Source: Rotaria macrura
Taxonomy: Eukaryota > Rotifera > Eurotatoria > Philodinida > Philodinidae
Assembly: GCA_900239685.1 (NCBI GenBank)
Contig: OENT01000493.1
Location: forward strand, 42,896-106,895
DNA length: 64,000 nucleotides
Direction: 5' to 3'
Position 1 is the stretch's first letter. The number at the start of each line of letters is the position of its first letter. The position numbers and the translations under genes are program-made. The notes under the pieces were generated by a model, which saw nothing but the letters and a program-made list of their open reading frames with translations, made no database searches and was not told where the DNA came from. This document shows positions 14,101 to 26,216 of this stretch, piece after piece.

Positions 14101-14712
14101 AACCGGTGAAACAGTGACGGTACGCCGTTACTACAGTTACCGTCGCCGCTGCATCCCTAATCGTGATGCAGATATTAGAAAAATGAAACACTGAAATAGT
14201 CCATTATGTATCGATATGTTCGTCAATCATTTATTATCCATTGAATTCATGACGTTTCTACTGAAGAACCTTAAATAAATTTTTCCATTAGAAATGCAAT
14301 TTTCTTCGTATTCTTTTCACGATGATCACATTCAAGGAACTACATAGACGAAAACATCGTTCCTGAGACTCTATCGAAAAATAATTTATTCTATTGATTC
14401 ATGAAAAGTTCAGCCAATTTAACTATGCACACCGATATAGAATTAAACAGACAGGTTGTCATGAAGAGAAAAATCAATATACGTATGAAAATGCTTACTT
14501 TGAATAGAGTCAAAAATAAGTACAATTACAATGACAACTTGAAGAGCAGAACTATTGAATAATGTGTGCAATAGACCAAAGTAATTTCGTGATGAGTCTC
14601 GCTTTGTATTTGTCGCTGTTGAGAATATCATTGTTTTTTTCTTTTGATCTTTTACTCGATTTCGAACTTCCGAATTATAATGTAACACATTAGAATTCAC
14701 AAGTTGTTGCAT
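2189..14712 (-). CDS. Four-module PPC-like predicted membrane protein (6 exons, 732 aa)
   Basis: Exons, in order of translation: 14712-14499, 10770-10354, 9637-9224, 8281-7871, 5970-5587, 2547-2189. They total 2199 bp, all frames join, and every intron is phase 1. Exon 1 has a ~60-residue polar start and then a hydrophobic stretch (ALQVVIVIVLIFDSI), a signal anchor or signal peptide. Exons 2-5 each encode one module of ~137 residues with a common pattern: S-T-Y-x-G-x-L-S, a YYY/YYE block, G-x-Y-T-F, FNP...NLI, DDDSG, then YILVVTTY and G-x-F-x-I. This resembles bacterial pre-peptidase C-terminal (PPC) beta-sandwich modules. Modules 1 and 3 keep DDDSG; 2 and 4 have lost it. Exon 6 carries a transmembrane helix (IIGICFGGVLIAAGIMGI) and a short tail with a proline/tyrosine motif (PPSY). 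An extracellular adhesion or matrix role is inferred. The exon map is secure; the function is not. Confidence 0.8.
3502..4352. mobile_element. Non-autonomous DNA element with TTAA duplication (piggyBac-like MITE)
   Basis: The element proper is 3506-4348 (843 bp), flanked by TTAA at 3502-3505 and 4349-4352. The left end reads GGCCCCCCC...CTCC followed by AAAAGTCGATTTTCGT. The right end is its inverted counterpart, with ACGAAAATCGACTTTTGA then a G-run and GAGCC. An internal inverted repeat (about 3841-3990 against 4050-4180) makes it foldback-like, and short ORFs in the two arms are mirror images. There is no transposase. It sits in the last intron of the PPC-module gene. A TTAA target suggests piggyBac mobilisation, but the GGC terminus is not the usual CCY, so family assignment is tentative. 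Confidence 0.75.
6755..7604. mobile_element. 850-bp DNA element with ~175-bp terminal inverted repeats
   Basis: The left arm (about 6755-6928) and right arm (about 7435-7604) are imperfect inverted copies. Both begin GGCC...GAATAAATTACACTAAATCTTA and both end near the sequence for 'AAAAGATGGATA'. The middle (~500 bp) is non-coding. I could not find a convincing target-site duplication. It lies in intron 4 of the PPC-module gene, between exons at 7871 and 5970. It is best described as a long-TIR MITE of unknown superfamily. Confidence 0.7.
13457..14167. mobile_element. hAT-type MITE with perfect 8-bp target duplication
   Basis: The element is 13465-14159 (695 bp). Its termini are TAGGGATGCAACGGTGACGG and, inverted, TAGGGATGCAGCGGCGACGG. 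The 8-bp ATCGTGAT is present directly on both sides (13457-13464 and 14160-14167). The 8-bp duplication and TAGGG-type ends are diagnostic of hAT elements. Subterminal DNA is rich in ACCGGT and CACCGTT palindromes, the kind of clustered site a hAT transposase binds. There is no transposase ORF. One ambiguous base (n) lies at 13877. It is inserted in intron 1 of the PPC-module gene. Confidence 0.92.
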
Positions 14713-16258
14713 GATTTTCTAAGATTATTTTTGTTTTTGATTGTTTATTTTTGGTCAAAATAAAAGCACGAACAACAAATCATCATTGTATATACTGCGT
14801 TATCAAAAATCTTATCATTCTGTTTTTATTGGTCATGTATTGCAAAACTTAATGCTTATCGTCAACACACTACGGTTATATGCAAGCAAAACACATGATT
14901 ATCAGTATCTTCTGTTTGCAGAAGAAAGTCAGACCTATGACTGTTTGTAGAAAATGAAAATTATCTTGTTTAATTTCCGACTAAGAAGTCTACATAGAAT
15001 ATATTCTTTCAATCGTAAAGCAAACATGTATATCTTCTTTTTATTATTTTATCGTAGACTACTGCATCACAAGTGAATCGAACACGAAATTCTCAAAAAA
15101 TAGTTTAAACTTTTTTTCAAAGATGAATAATTCAATACTCTTTCATAGTGTCACACGCGTCGTAGCTGTAGTATTTCATTCATAGACATATAACACTGAT
15201 GGAAGAGAATATGCATTGATGGATACATATAATTCACGAGACAAAAATGCGTTTCAACTCACCTTTCATTGATTGATGTATGGATTTGAAGTTCATTTCT
15301 GATTCCATGTTTCATTCACGATGTATTTATAAGAATAAAAAATAAAATTTTTCACTTTTATGAAATATCGTATGAGGATTAAATTCTAATTTAGAATATA
15401 GATAATCGGGAATTCTATTTTCAAAATAATGGATTGTCTGTTGACTAATAAAACGATTCATTCTATTTGATGATGGTGAAAGATTCAATGTTTTATCTTA
15501 ACATTTGTTGATTGGATTAATGTTAGTTCATAAGAAAAACAACCCATGACAAGCAATCGATCGTGCTCTCAAACGTTAAGTCGATAGATTTTTAAATCTG
15601 TGTTTATGAATGAAAAATATCAATGTTCACAGTTCATATTTAATACGTAAATTCCTGTAAAAATTCAATAATTATCAACATGAACAATTTTCATTTAGCA
15701 AACAAATAGTTATCTGCCATCGAATGTCGAAGATAAACTAAATCGATTGATTTTTAATTTTCTTCCTCATCATTTAATAAAACTATTGAAAAAAAAAACA
15801 TACCGATTGATGTGATATTATTTTTGTTTGAAAGAAAATCTTTACAAAGAAGAACAGTTTGAAAAAACGTGTCCCGCATGATTTCATCGAATGGTTTTCT
15901 ACTTTTGTTTTTCTAAGTGATACTTCATAATTGAACCATTCCTATTTTTTGCGGATGTAATTGTGACGTGCTTTTAACTGGTTGATAGTAAGAAAAGACA
16001 TAGTCTGATTGAAATTCGTTGAAGTCAAAAAGATATTGTTAAGATGTATTACCAAAACAACAGACAATTCGAAGATTCAATGAAGTACTCTTATTTGAGT
16101 CATGTTGAGAATCTATCTATACCATACCGATCTTGGTGGAAAAGAGCGAAAAAAAATCGAAAGAGAAAAACGTTGAAAATTTAAATGAACTAAAAGAAAA
16201 CCCTAGAGCGAATCATTTCCATTCTTTTCACTCATGGTTTATGCTGTTCTATTGATTG
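14713..16258. other. Intergenic region upstream of the PPC-module gene
   Basis: AT-rich DNA without a convincing exon on either strand. It must hold the promoter and 5' UTR of the minus-strand gene starting at 14712. No specific motif could be assigned. Confidence 0.5.
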
Positions 16259-16802
16259 AAATAAATGTGAAAACTTCGGACTCAAGTCCGAAAGTTATGT
16301 GTACTTCATAAAGTGAATGAGACAAATCAGTCATTCTAGAATGTAATCACTGGTAAACCTTTTTGGGAAACTCCAAAACTACTGATCATCTCCGACATAT
16401 CTATGCAATTTCGTTTCTAGATACAGTTTTTGTGCATTTTCAGGCGATGTTTTGTTAGAAAGCTACTATTTGGTTAAAAACTAATATCAGATTCGGAATC
16501 AACGTTAAAAACTGAGTCGATTTATATACGTTGTTGATAATTCTGAGAAAAAAGTTTGGTTTTAAAAAAAATCCCTGTACCCCCCCTCAGGGATTGTTTG
16601 GTCAATAATGACAATTTTTCCGGTAACTCAGCCATTTCTTGCCGGATCCTTTTCATCTTCGAACTCGACCAAGATATTGATGAGATAATTCTGTGCACGA
16701 AATTTCAGCTCAATCGAATGTATTTGTAAAGAGTTATCGTGTAAACAGACGGCCGGACACACTGACCGATTCTAGAGTGTACTCACTTTTTTTGAGTACA
16801 CA
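16259..16802 (+). repeat. Full-length copy of the ~545-bp dispersed repeat (copy b)
   Basis: It starts AAATAAATGTGAAAAC, followed by a hairpin (TCGGAC...GTCCGA), and ends with the palindrome GTGTACTCACTTTTTTTGAGTACAC. It is more diverged from the two near-identical copies at 34.6 and 43.6 kb than they are from each other, so it is an older insertion. There is no ORF of note and no clear target duplication. Confidence 0.85.
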
Positions 16803-17367
16803 AAAAGAATACTGATAGTGTATCTAGAAACATGTTATTTTGTTTTTGTTTCTAATTAATAGTGATAATCCAATCTTTTTTTTGAGATTCTTTTTTTTTT
16901 TTGTTACATCGAAATAAATAATTATCACAAATTATTAATGAATTACTTTTAATCGACGTAGTACAATATATCTCAAGTGTCTGAATGTTAAATGAACTAT
17001 TTTCACGATATATCTATTTAATATGAAGAAGTTTCCTCGATTTACTGGCGAAAAAATGCGCCGTTCGATGAGTGAACAATACGAACAGAAATTATTGAAT
17101 TTTGTAGCTACATGTTTTCAATCATTGGATGTTTCTGTTCGTTGTCATTGTTGCTCTTTTCCCTTAACCCTAACATATCGATGCATTACATAATTATAAG
17201 ACAATATTCCGTTGATCGAAGAATAAGTTCTATCGACGTCTTCATTCTCTATCTCAATTATGGTTGAATAGTGAAGAGAAAACAGGTATATGTATATTAT
17301 ACTTCATTTACATGTCTTCGATTCTAAATGTTCGGCCACATGGAACAAAAAATGTCATTTTCTATTC

Positions 17368-20300
17368 ATGAATGATATTGGATATGCGAGTAAATTAACT
17401 TCTACTTTCAATTTGCTCATAAATTTACTTTTCATCATTCATTCTTTGCCTTTTGTTGTTCAATCACAAGCATATGTTTGTGCATTTCTTTTGTTCTATT
17501 CATGCCAGAGGTCGTTCTGTCTGTTCTGTAAGATATTTGAACTTTGTAATCGTATCTTTCTACCTACCCATGGCCGTTTTCTATTGTTTTATATTCATAA
17601 TCAATTCGTTTCTCTGCCATATGTCTTAACTCTGTCTTGTATTATTTTGTCTGTCTACGTTGCGTGTAATTTTATTTCTTTTCTCTTTACGATTATTTTT
17701 ATTTGCCTCAGAAACTCTTTAAACTTTTACTTTCGATATTCTTTATTCATTAGATGTCGAATCGATTTCGATTCAATGAACTAAAACATAATCGATATGA
17801 TAATATAAAAAAACACAGTTCGAAATTACGACTCATACTGTTTTTCTTTCATTTCTATTAGGTATCAAAATTAGAAATACCATACAGGTTTTTTTTTCAA
17901 TTAATTCAAAGTCAACTAATATTAGACATTGGTCTATAAATCAATTATAATGTTCATAAGTAAAACAAAAAAAAAACACAATCAATCCCACATTCGAAGC
18001 TCATAGGTAATTGAACACGTCGTCTTACTTATGTAACATTCGATGTTCCATTTATATTTAATCTTATATCTGTAAGAACTATCGATCGTGCATACTTTGT
18101 ATAATATGATGAAAGAAAGACAAGTGAACGTGTTAATAATATATTCGATATCGCTTTTCTCCTGATTAGAATATGAGGCACGTTTATAGCTCAATAAAAG
18201 CTTTATGCACTTGAAGACAATTCATTTACTCATATTTTTTCCATTTATTTTTTGATGAGCTGAAGTAATGAAGTCAAGTGTCCTCTTAAACGTGACCCTT
18301 CGTCCTTCTTTTGAGGCGAAATTTTAAATGTTCTTGCCATCAGTTAGTGTATTACTATTAATCAAGTAGATTGTTTTATTGTTCTTTCAATTAATAAATC
18401 TACATGTATATGTATATATATATAGACATATGTTGGTATGCCGAGATAGACAGTCATTGAAGCGCATTGATTCAATGTGTACATGTGAAACTTATGAGCA
18501 AATGTTCGTTGTTTAGACGACAGGCTATATACACATTTAGAAGAGAACGAAAAGAAAAAAAGAATTTGTAGAAGGTACTATGATGTCCGATTATTTCCCT
18601 TCGATATTTGCTGTCACAATTCTTTGCTTCTTCTTGAAGGTGTGAATAATAGAGCTTAGTGTAATACACTTGATGAAGCCAAGTACTTCCATATTTATCT
18701 TATTTGTCATTGAAAGTATTGCATCAAGTTCAATATCTAACATTGGTAAAGTCTTTTGTATTCGAATAAAAATCAATTGTAATTTGATTGATACTTTTTT
18801 TTTTAATTAAGATCAATGTTCTGGTCGTTGGCAAGTTTCGGATAATTTGAATATTAAATTTACATTGCAGTGGCAAATTTTTCGAGAAACAAATCTAATC
18901 GTAGTAGAATTTCGAACAAGCACTGTCGTTAAAGGCTTCTGGTTTGGATTTAGTCTTACATCTTCGCCAGATAAACCAGTATGTTTTGTAAAGAAACATA
19001 TAGTATCTTCATATACCTGTTTTTTTTTCTCTTCTACTTAAAAAATAAAACAACAACAACAACCTATCATTTAGGTCGATGTACCAGTTTATGCACTTCG
19101 ATGGAATGATAATGATACGAATATCTATTGGGATATTTTCAATATGACAGATTCAAATGTTACGATTGTAGAAAAGAATGATTCGTCTGTAGTTAAATTT
19201 CAACGGTTGCCTTCATCAGGTTTATTAACTGTCGAGCAAACAATTGATTTAGAAATCAACAATGTCGAACAACAATGTTTATATTTTGTTTATATGCGTG
19301 GACGTGTCTCTGATGATGTACCACTGATGCCAGATGAGATTATTTTCAATCGATCTTTATGTCTCGCGTGCCAACGTAAACTTTTTTTTTTTGTCGTTGA
19401 AAATTTATCTACATTCAATGATTGTAGGATACGAATCGACATCAACGAATACACATTCAACTTTACAAGATATAGCAAGTGATCTTACGACGATAGATCA
19501 ATCAACGATGCCATACGTTTATGATGCGACAAGTGAAGTTATGAGATATACAGAAGAAGATATGGCAACATCGACTTCTCTTCACTCTTCACCATTGAAT
19601 TCTAGAACTGGTTTGTAGAGATCAAAGACATTTTGTCAATCTTTATACAATATTCAACGTGATAGGAATGAAACATTTTTTTTTATAGAATTCAAATTCT
19701 TCTGGTTCGGTAGAATCATTAATCGATGGTGGATAAAGGATTATTTTAATCTTACTTCTCCTGAAAGTCGAAATTTACGTTTAGATCTACAAAATTTGGT
19801 GAATAATTAGATTTCGTTTTAGATCAATTCAATCTATTCGAAATCTTTTTTTCGTCTATTTCTATTTAGTTTTTATTTTTAATCAATCATAATACATCGT
19901 ACTCTTTTATTTGTCATCAATTTGAACTGTATACACTACAGTGAGTGACTAATCTTTTGTAAAAACATAATATTCACTTTTTCCTTCATCGTCTCCTTGT
20001 AATAATAGATCTGGTTCCATACTTTTTGCAAGTAATATTACTCTTGTTTCAAGTCTATCCGAAAATCAAACAATCGATGTAATCGAAAAACTAATAAAAA
20101 CAGTTGACAATACGAAAGAGTACAATCTCGCGTTTGATTCATCGGCACATAATATAAAACCAGCAAATGATCTATCAGAACTCATGGATTTATTCAAGCG
20201 TTTTTCTCGCATCATAAATGAGAATCGTTCATATCAAACAGAAAGTATGCATGCTTTTCTTTTCCGTATTTCTTTACATTTTTTCGTTCGTTTAGTGGAC

Positions 20301-20534
20301 ACGGCATTACGTTTACTTCTTGCCTGTATCATTAGTATAAGTTGTTTCATAATAATCATAACAACAATACTATGTCTTTATGGTTATTATAAATGTCGAC
20401 GACGTCAATTTCGTCTTTACACCGAACGACAAACATTAAAATTCAAACACGATACTAATTCATATACATGGTTAGGACAACAACCATCGATCAGTTCGTC
20501 TTCTCCGTATCTGATACAGTCAACGTCTATTTGA
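17368..20534 (+). CDS. DOMON-like domain, single-pass membrane protein (multi-exon)
   Basis: Supported exons: 18812-18978, 19075-19375, 19428-19610, 19689-19798, 20012-20244 and 20296-20534. The second to fourth junctions are in frame. A likely first exon (17368-17479) encodes a hydrophobic leader (LLINLLFIIHSLPFVVQSQA) and joins in phase to QCSGRW at 18812. Residues from there to about 19375 (WQVSDNLNIKFTLQWQIF... through LMPDEIIFNRSLCL) look like a DOMON beta-sandwich, a heme- or sugar-binding fold. A Ser/Thr-rich linker follows, then a membrane helix (LLLACIISISCFIIIITTIL) and a basic tail. It is probably a cell-surface receptor or redox protein; no cytochrome b561 core is visible, unlike many DOMON proteins. 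The join between 19798 and 20012 is out of phase as read, so a small exon may be missed there or one boundary is wrong. The first exon is inferred. Confidence 0.65.
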
Positions 20535-22240
20535 CTTTCTGTTGTTGTCTTTTTTTGTTGTTTTTGACCTTGAACTATACATAGAAATTATACTAAAGGA
20601 TTTTATTCCAAAAGTAGTTTGTCATATATGTATATGTATATGTGTGTTTGCCATCATTCGAATAGCAATGATGCTCTAAGACCGCATACATATACCTTCT
20701 TTTTTAATATATGTGTGTGTGTGTGTGTTGAGTCAACAACTATTACAGATCGATATTTTTTTTTTCTTAGTATGTCGTCCGAACATAATTGTTGGTTACT
20801 CATAGTTATCATCATCTTATGTTCTTTTTCTATTGCACCAACTTTGGTCATATACAGTTTTTTTTTTCTTTGATGAAATGTAATAGAATAAGATCAAATT
20901 TCTTTAACACTCTAAAACTGTAAAAATATGAATTTGATTTTGTAGACTCTAGACAGTCAATAGAAAAAAATACTGTCATTACGGTTTTTTTTCTTTATAA
21001 CCTTGATTAGTTGTTGTTCATATATATATATATTCCTTTGTATATAGATGGATAGATGTGCGCTTGTTTTTTCCTGTTGTGTTAGCTTTACCTTAATATT
21101 GAAACTAAAACAAGTTTATATATACATATACATAGATGCGTAAAATACAGTCATCACTAAAGAATGTGATTGAAGAGATTTTACTGCAGTTGTTATGTTT
21201 GTTGTAAAAAACCTAATAGAGAGAAGAAATTACGCGATATGCCAATGCGAACAGAATAGGCACACACACACAAATACCTTTTTATTATCAATATGTTTGA
21301 AGTGGAATGAGAAGTAATTTAAAACCAAGTACATATATTCTCATTTTTTTCGTTGTAGCTAATTTGATACATTTTGCAGTACAAATCTTTTCTGTCTGCA
21401 AAATTTATTCATCGTAATAGTAGGATGTGATGTGACTAAGCCGATTATAAAACTATAGATAAGAATTGGACTTGTATACGAATAGAAGAACGATCGAAGG
21501 TTATTGAAAAGAAAACTGATTTACATTTTTGACATCAATAGGGGTGTGAAGAACTTCACTATCATAAATGGTGGGTTATAAAATAAAATAAATGAACAAA
21601 CAAAACAAAGAAGTTATCATAAGAAGAAAAAGAAGGGAAAGAAAAAGAATATTATCTTGAAGATAATCATAATTCAACATCCCTATTACTCGAACGATAA
21701 GAACGATATGTAGTATGTAATTGATATGCATAATCAATCGTTCGTGTGGCTACTTGATCAGTCAGATCTAATCCCGTCGACAAGGAACCGTATATTAACA
21801 ACTTTCTCTATATATATTGTGCCTCTGTTTCACTTTCTCTCTCGCTCTCCATGCAGTATTAGCTTGTATCGTTTCATTTAAGTTGTAAATACATGCATGT
21901 AAAAAAAGAAAGATGAAAAAAGAGGTGAAAAAAAGAGAGGGGGAGAGAGAAGAGAATGATGAGGGGTTATGTGACAAAGTCTCTTGACGAACATTGCAAG
22001 GCAAAAATTTTTAAAAATACTAGCTTCGTCTGTCATCGTCATGTAGGCAAGTCACTTATCCTCGAAGAAAAAAATATGTGCCCGCGCGTGTCTTACCATA
22101 AGCATAATATAGTTTTCATATACTCTCACATTTAAGTGTGAGTAAAGCAACATTCAATCATAAATCTATCTTGTACTCATCATTCTTTTACTTATTATAT
22201 TTATGGTGATAGGTAAACGCGAGTTATCTTTGAAGAAAAA
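20535..22240. other. Intergenic region with simple repeats
   Basis: T-rich, TG/TA-rich and GA-rich low-complexity tracts (for example GT repeats near 20710-20730 and a GA-rich block near 21900-21960). No exon is recognised. The 3' UTR of the DOMON gene and the promoter of the PDZ gene should lie here. Confidence 0.5.
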
Positions 22241-25200
22241 ATGTCTACAACTATATTTAACAATCGAAATTCTTCACCAGTTGTTACACCTCGTTTACCA
22301 ACGTCTAACGAGTATGTTGTTGATAATTCACAACGTACAGCTAATCGACGCAGTTTGAGTGACAGACTACGAAATATATTTCGCAAAGATTCTCCTTCCC
22401 CTAATCGTTCAACTAGTAATGAAAGACGTACACAAACAACATCGGTACGTCAAAGTTCACCATTACCTGGACCGTCTACAACAGCACCTCAAACAACTTC
22501 TTTGCAAGCACCTTCGGTTCGTTGGCCATTCGGTAAAAAGAAACCAAAAGTAGCGGGAGCAACCGATCCACCAAAAAAGAGCAAAACAAAGAAAAAGGAT
22601 GATCGAAAATCAAAACAATCGTCAGTACCACCTTTTGAAATATCAGCTCCAATCTATAGAGAAGAAAATCAAACATCGATTTATGGTCAAAATTTTGTTC
22701 CTCGAACACCGGAACTTGTCCATCATAATTATGATGGTCTACGCACATCATCAACTTATGATACACCATATGACGGCAGAGGAGTTCGTAGTTATACAGT
22801 GGTCGATGAAACTGAACAAGTAAGATCATATGTCAATTGATAGTTTTGATGAGTTTGTTTTTTGTTTTCTTACCTCTATTCTTTCGTAAAATTTTTATAA
22901 GCAATTTTCATGACTATTAAAATAACAATAGTAATAGCAACAACAACAACAACAACAACAACAATCGGCATCAATCCTTTGTCTACCTAATCTTTCAATA
23001 TTGATTGCTATCGAATGCCGAATGTCTATGTGCGTGTGTGTCTTATTTGCACTTTATTTGTCGTTGTCTTTCGAATCTTTTGTATTGGCATTTCAACATG
23101 ACATTTGCTCGTATAAGCAATCTGATGAAAGAAAAGAAACGAACGAATTTGCTTCTATGTTAAAAAACACTTGATAACTATAAACATGATTGCCATGAAA
23201 GAGCTGTTTATTTAGTACAGATTTCAAACAAGTGTATAACAGTTAAAGAAGAGCTATAAATGAAATATTTTGCCTTTTCTTTTCATCTTCTTATCATCTT
23301 TCTATTCCATTTTCTTGACAGAAACGAACAATAGAGAGTGAGAGACAGACAGAGATAGGAATCGAGAAGAGAAAAACAGTCAATCCAGATTATGTTTGAC
23401 TTATTTTTATTATTTTGTGTTGTTTTTATTTTGTTACAGGTAATTGTACCCGATTCCGATGGTTTTATACCTTCATCATATATATCTAATAGAAGTCCTT
23501 CAGCATCGGGGAATCGTCAACATTTAACAAATACAAATATTGAGAATCCTTATCAAACTGATAGTTCAATGCCATTCGTTACAGTTCCATTGGCCGATGT
23601 AGAAGTTATTACTACGCCTCAACGCAAACGTAAAGTTGGTGATGCACCATCGTGGAATGATGATCAAATGGTAGTGGAAAAGCCACCGAAAATGCCTCAA
23701 ACATCATCATCTCGTCCTCAAACAACATACTATCCATCAGATACAAACGTGAATCCTAATCAATGGAAGAGTATGTCATCAAATGCGTTGAATAATAATG
23801 AATATGGTTCGACAACATCACCATCTAGAAACAGTGATATTCCAAAATTAAATACTCCTCTAATTGGTTTAGGTAGTACACCAAGCAAGAAAAAAACGAA
23901 GACTTCTAAATCAAAATCTCGTACTGATGCAATGACGAATTCTACGACTACCATAGGTAATTTGGTCACAGCTAATCCAGTACAACCATATCGACCATGG
24001 TCAAGTACATATGGATCATTACCAGATGCTGAAATCATACCTGATGATGCTTTCACTTCATTGAAGCCATCAAAATCGAATAGTAAGCTCAAAAACTATC
24101 GAACGATGACACACATATATGTTTATGAAATACTTCATAATGTCTTGTTTTTCTTCTCTCTATAGTCAATCGATATCCAGGATTGAGTGCTATTGTTATA
24201 CATCATATGAGACCTGCTCCTATTTATCATTTTGATGAACGACCACCACCACCACCACCACAAATAACAACAACGACAAGTACAGCAACTCCTCAGCGTA
24301 CTCGTCGTTTTGAAACATCAACTACTACATTGAATCAATACGATGACAATGAACCACGGTCACGTCCTCCAGCAAAAGATGCATCGACATCAACTCCTAT
24401 CATTAACCGTCATGATGGCTATATTCGACCAATAAGTCCTCAAAAGCCAATTGTTTCAGTAGATGTTCGTGTCACTCATGTTGATTGTGATGGCACAGGT
24501 GGCGGCACGTCAACGCCACTACCAGTTCGACCATCGCGCTATGATTCACCTGATAATTCAGGAACATATCGTAGTACAACAACAATCTATACTCGTGATA
24601 AAAATGATTATATTGGCTCAGGTGAAATTCGAACATGGAGTTCTCAAGATCGTGATATCAGTGATTATGTTGATGAAACCTATAACAAACCCTATACATT
24701 TGTACAAGCTGAACGTGCAAATGAACAGAATAACGATTATTATAATCATCAAGTTGTACCAACAATAGAGACAACAGAGATCTACGATGATCATCGATAT
24801 AGTCCTCGAGCACAAGAAAAAGATCTTTATGAGAAACAACATCACATAATTGATGATCATAGTCACGATATGGAAGAAGAAGAACGATATGAAGTATCAT
24901 ATGTGTACGAAGGTGAACATCCAAAATATTCCTATGAAACACGAAGCAAATACGATGAAACACAATCGACCAATCGATATTCTCGTAAGACTGATGACAT
25001 CACCGAGTAGAATCATATTTAGAATTGTCTGTTTATTTGAATAGATGAAGTCGGTGGTATTAAAAATTTGATTACATCAAATCCTATTTTGAAAACTAAC
25101 GCATCTGCCATAACCGAACGAGAAGATATTTATAATCCATCATCTCGTTCATACACTAACAATGAATACGAACAGGGTAACAACATCTTTTTTTTCATAT

Positions 25201-25596
25201 TTGAAAGCAAAAGAAGACGAATTGTTTCAATATTCGATAGTTCTTTCTTTTGTCTCTATTGTACTTTTTCTTTACTTATTTTTAGAGTATCTTTTGAGAG
25301 CGACTCCTGTGAATAGTATCGGTCAAATTCCTTATACTTGTACATTAAAACGTACAGATTCTTATGATGGTCTTGGAATTTTAATTTCAACAGATACTCA
25401 AACACGTTTGAGTCATTTTATTCGTGAAGTTGAACCAAGATCTCCTGGTTATCGAGCTGGTTTACGAAAAAATGATCGTATTATTAATATAAATGGTATT
25501 AATGTTGAGAATGTTGATTTCAGTAATGTTCTCATTCTTATCAAACAAGGTTTAGATGATGATAACCTTCAATTATCCGTCATTCATGAATCTTAA
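22241..25596 (+). CDS. PDZ-domain scaffold protein (5 exons, 827 aa)
   Basis: Exons 22241-22819, 23440-24082, 24166-24984, 25045-25176, 25286-25596 total 2484 bp in one frame, with intron phases 0, 1, 1, 1. Most of the protein is low-complexity, rich in Ser, Thr, Pro, Asn and Tyr: basic patches (KKPK, KKSKTKKKDD) in exon 1, a six-proline run at the start of exon 3, and an acidic/Tyr-rich tail of exon 3. Only the last ~90 residues fold recognisably. They form a PDZ domain with the carboxylate-binding loop as GLGILIS, then FIREVEPRSPGYRAGL and DRIININGINVENVDF. It is likely a cytoplasmic or junctional scaffold that binds C-terminal peptides. The gene 620 bp downstream is a paralogue. The start at 22241 is the first ATG of the open exon. 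The exon map is well supported; the cellular role is inferred from PDZ families only. Confidence 0.85.
22938..22965. repeat. (CAA)n microsatellite
   Basis: An uninterrupted run of about nine CAA units inside intron 1 of the PDZ gene. Nothing else notable is nearby. Confidence 0.9.
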
Positions 25597-26203
25597 CATA
25601 TTTAAAGCAGAAACAAATTCTTTCTTTTTCCTGAACATTCTACTTCTTAATGTTCTAACAGTTGATATCTTGTTCTGTTTTTTCTTCTTCTTCTTCTAAT
25701 CGATGTACACATTAATAATAGACAAGGATCAGTTTTTTTTTTTCTTCTTCATAAAATTAGAAAATATATTATTCTTTTGGATTATTAGTAGAAAGAAACA
25801 AACAAAACCTCAATTATACATGTTTATTTGATATTTTGTTGTATTCGATTCGCACGTTATCCGAAATCAATTACACAATACATGTATCCATACGAATATT
25901 TTGTTCGTATTTCGAAAATATGTAAATATCTAAATGGGGATGTAGGCTCGTTTTTTTTTGTTTGTTGTATTTAAAATATTTCTCATCGATACATCTATGT
26001 ATGCATTTTCATCATTTTGAAGGTGAAAAGAAAAAAAGAAAGAAAGAAGATCCAAGGAACAGGAAGGTAACAGATGCCAATGTTTGATAACGAGAAAAGG
26101 AGTAGAACTAATTGTCATCGTTTTACTATCAAGTATCGTGTGTGTGTGTGTTCGGATAGACAATAGCGTTGGTTGTTTTTCTTTTCTTCGATTGGCAACT
26201 TCA

Positions 26204-26216
26204 GTGAACAGTTAGA
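26204..26216 (+). promoter_or_regulatory. 3' splice acceptor just upstream of the second PDZ-family gene
   Basis: The sequence ...attggcaacttcag ends at 26204, 12 nt before the ATG at 26217, with a T-rich stretch before it. No upstream coding exon is evident, so it is either a 5' UTR intron end or a spliced-leader trans-splice site. The same arrangement recurs at several other genes in the window. Confidence 0.5.

Noticed and set aside
17023-17190. Plus-strand 57-codon ORF starting MKKFPRFTGEKMRRSMSEQY
   Set aside because: It reads somewhat like an exon, but no splice partner or family was recognisable; left as unsupported.
17480-17784. Continuation of the plus-strand ORF beyond the candidate signal-peptide exon
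   Set aside because: Past residue ~63 the translation becomes Phe/Leu/Cys-rich low-complexity, typical of a T-rich intron read through, and a donor site lies at 17480.
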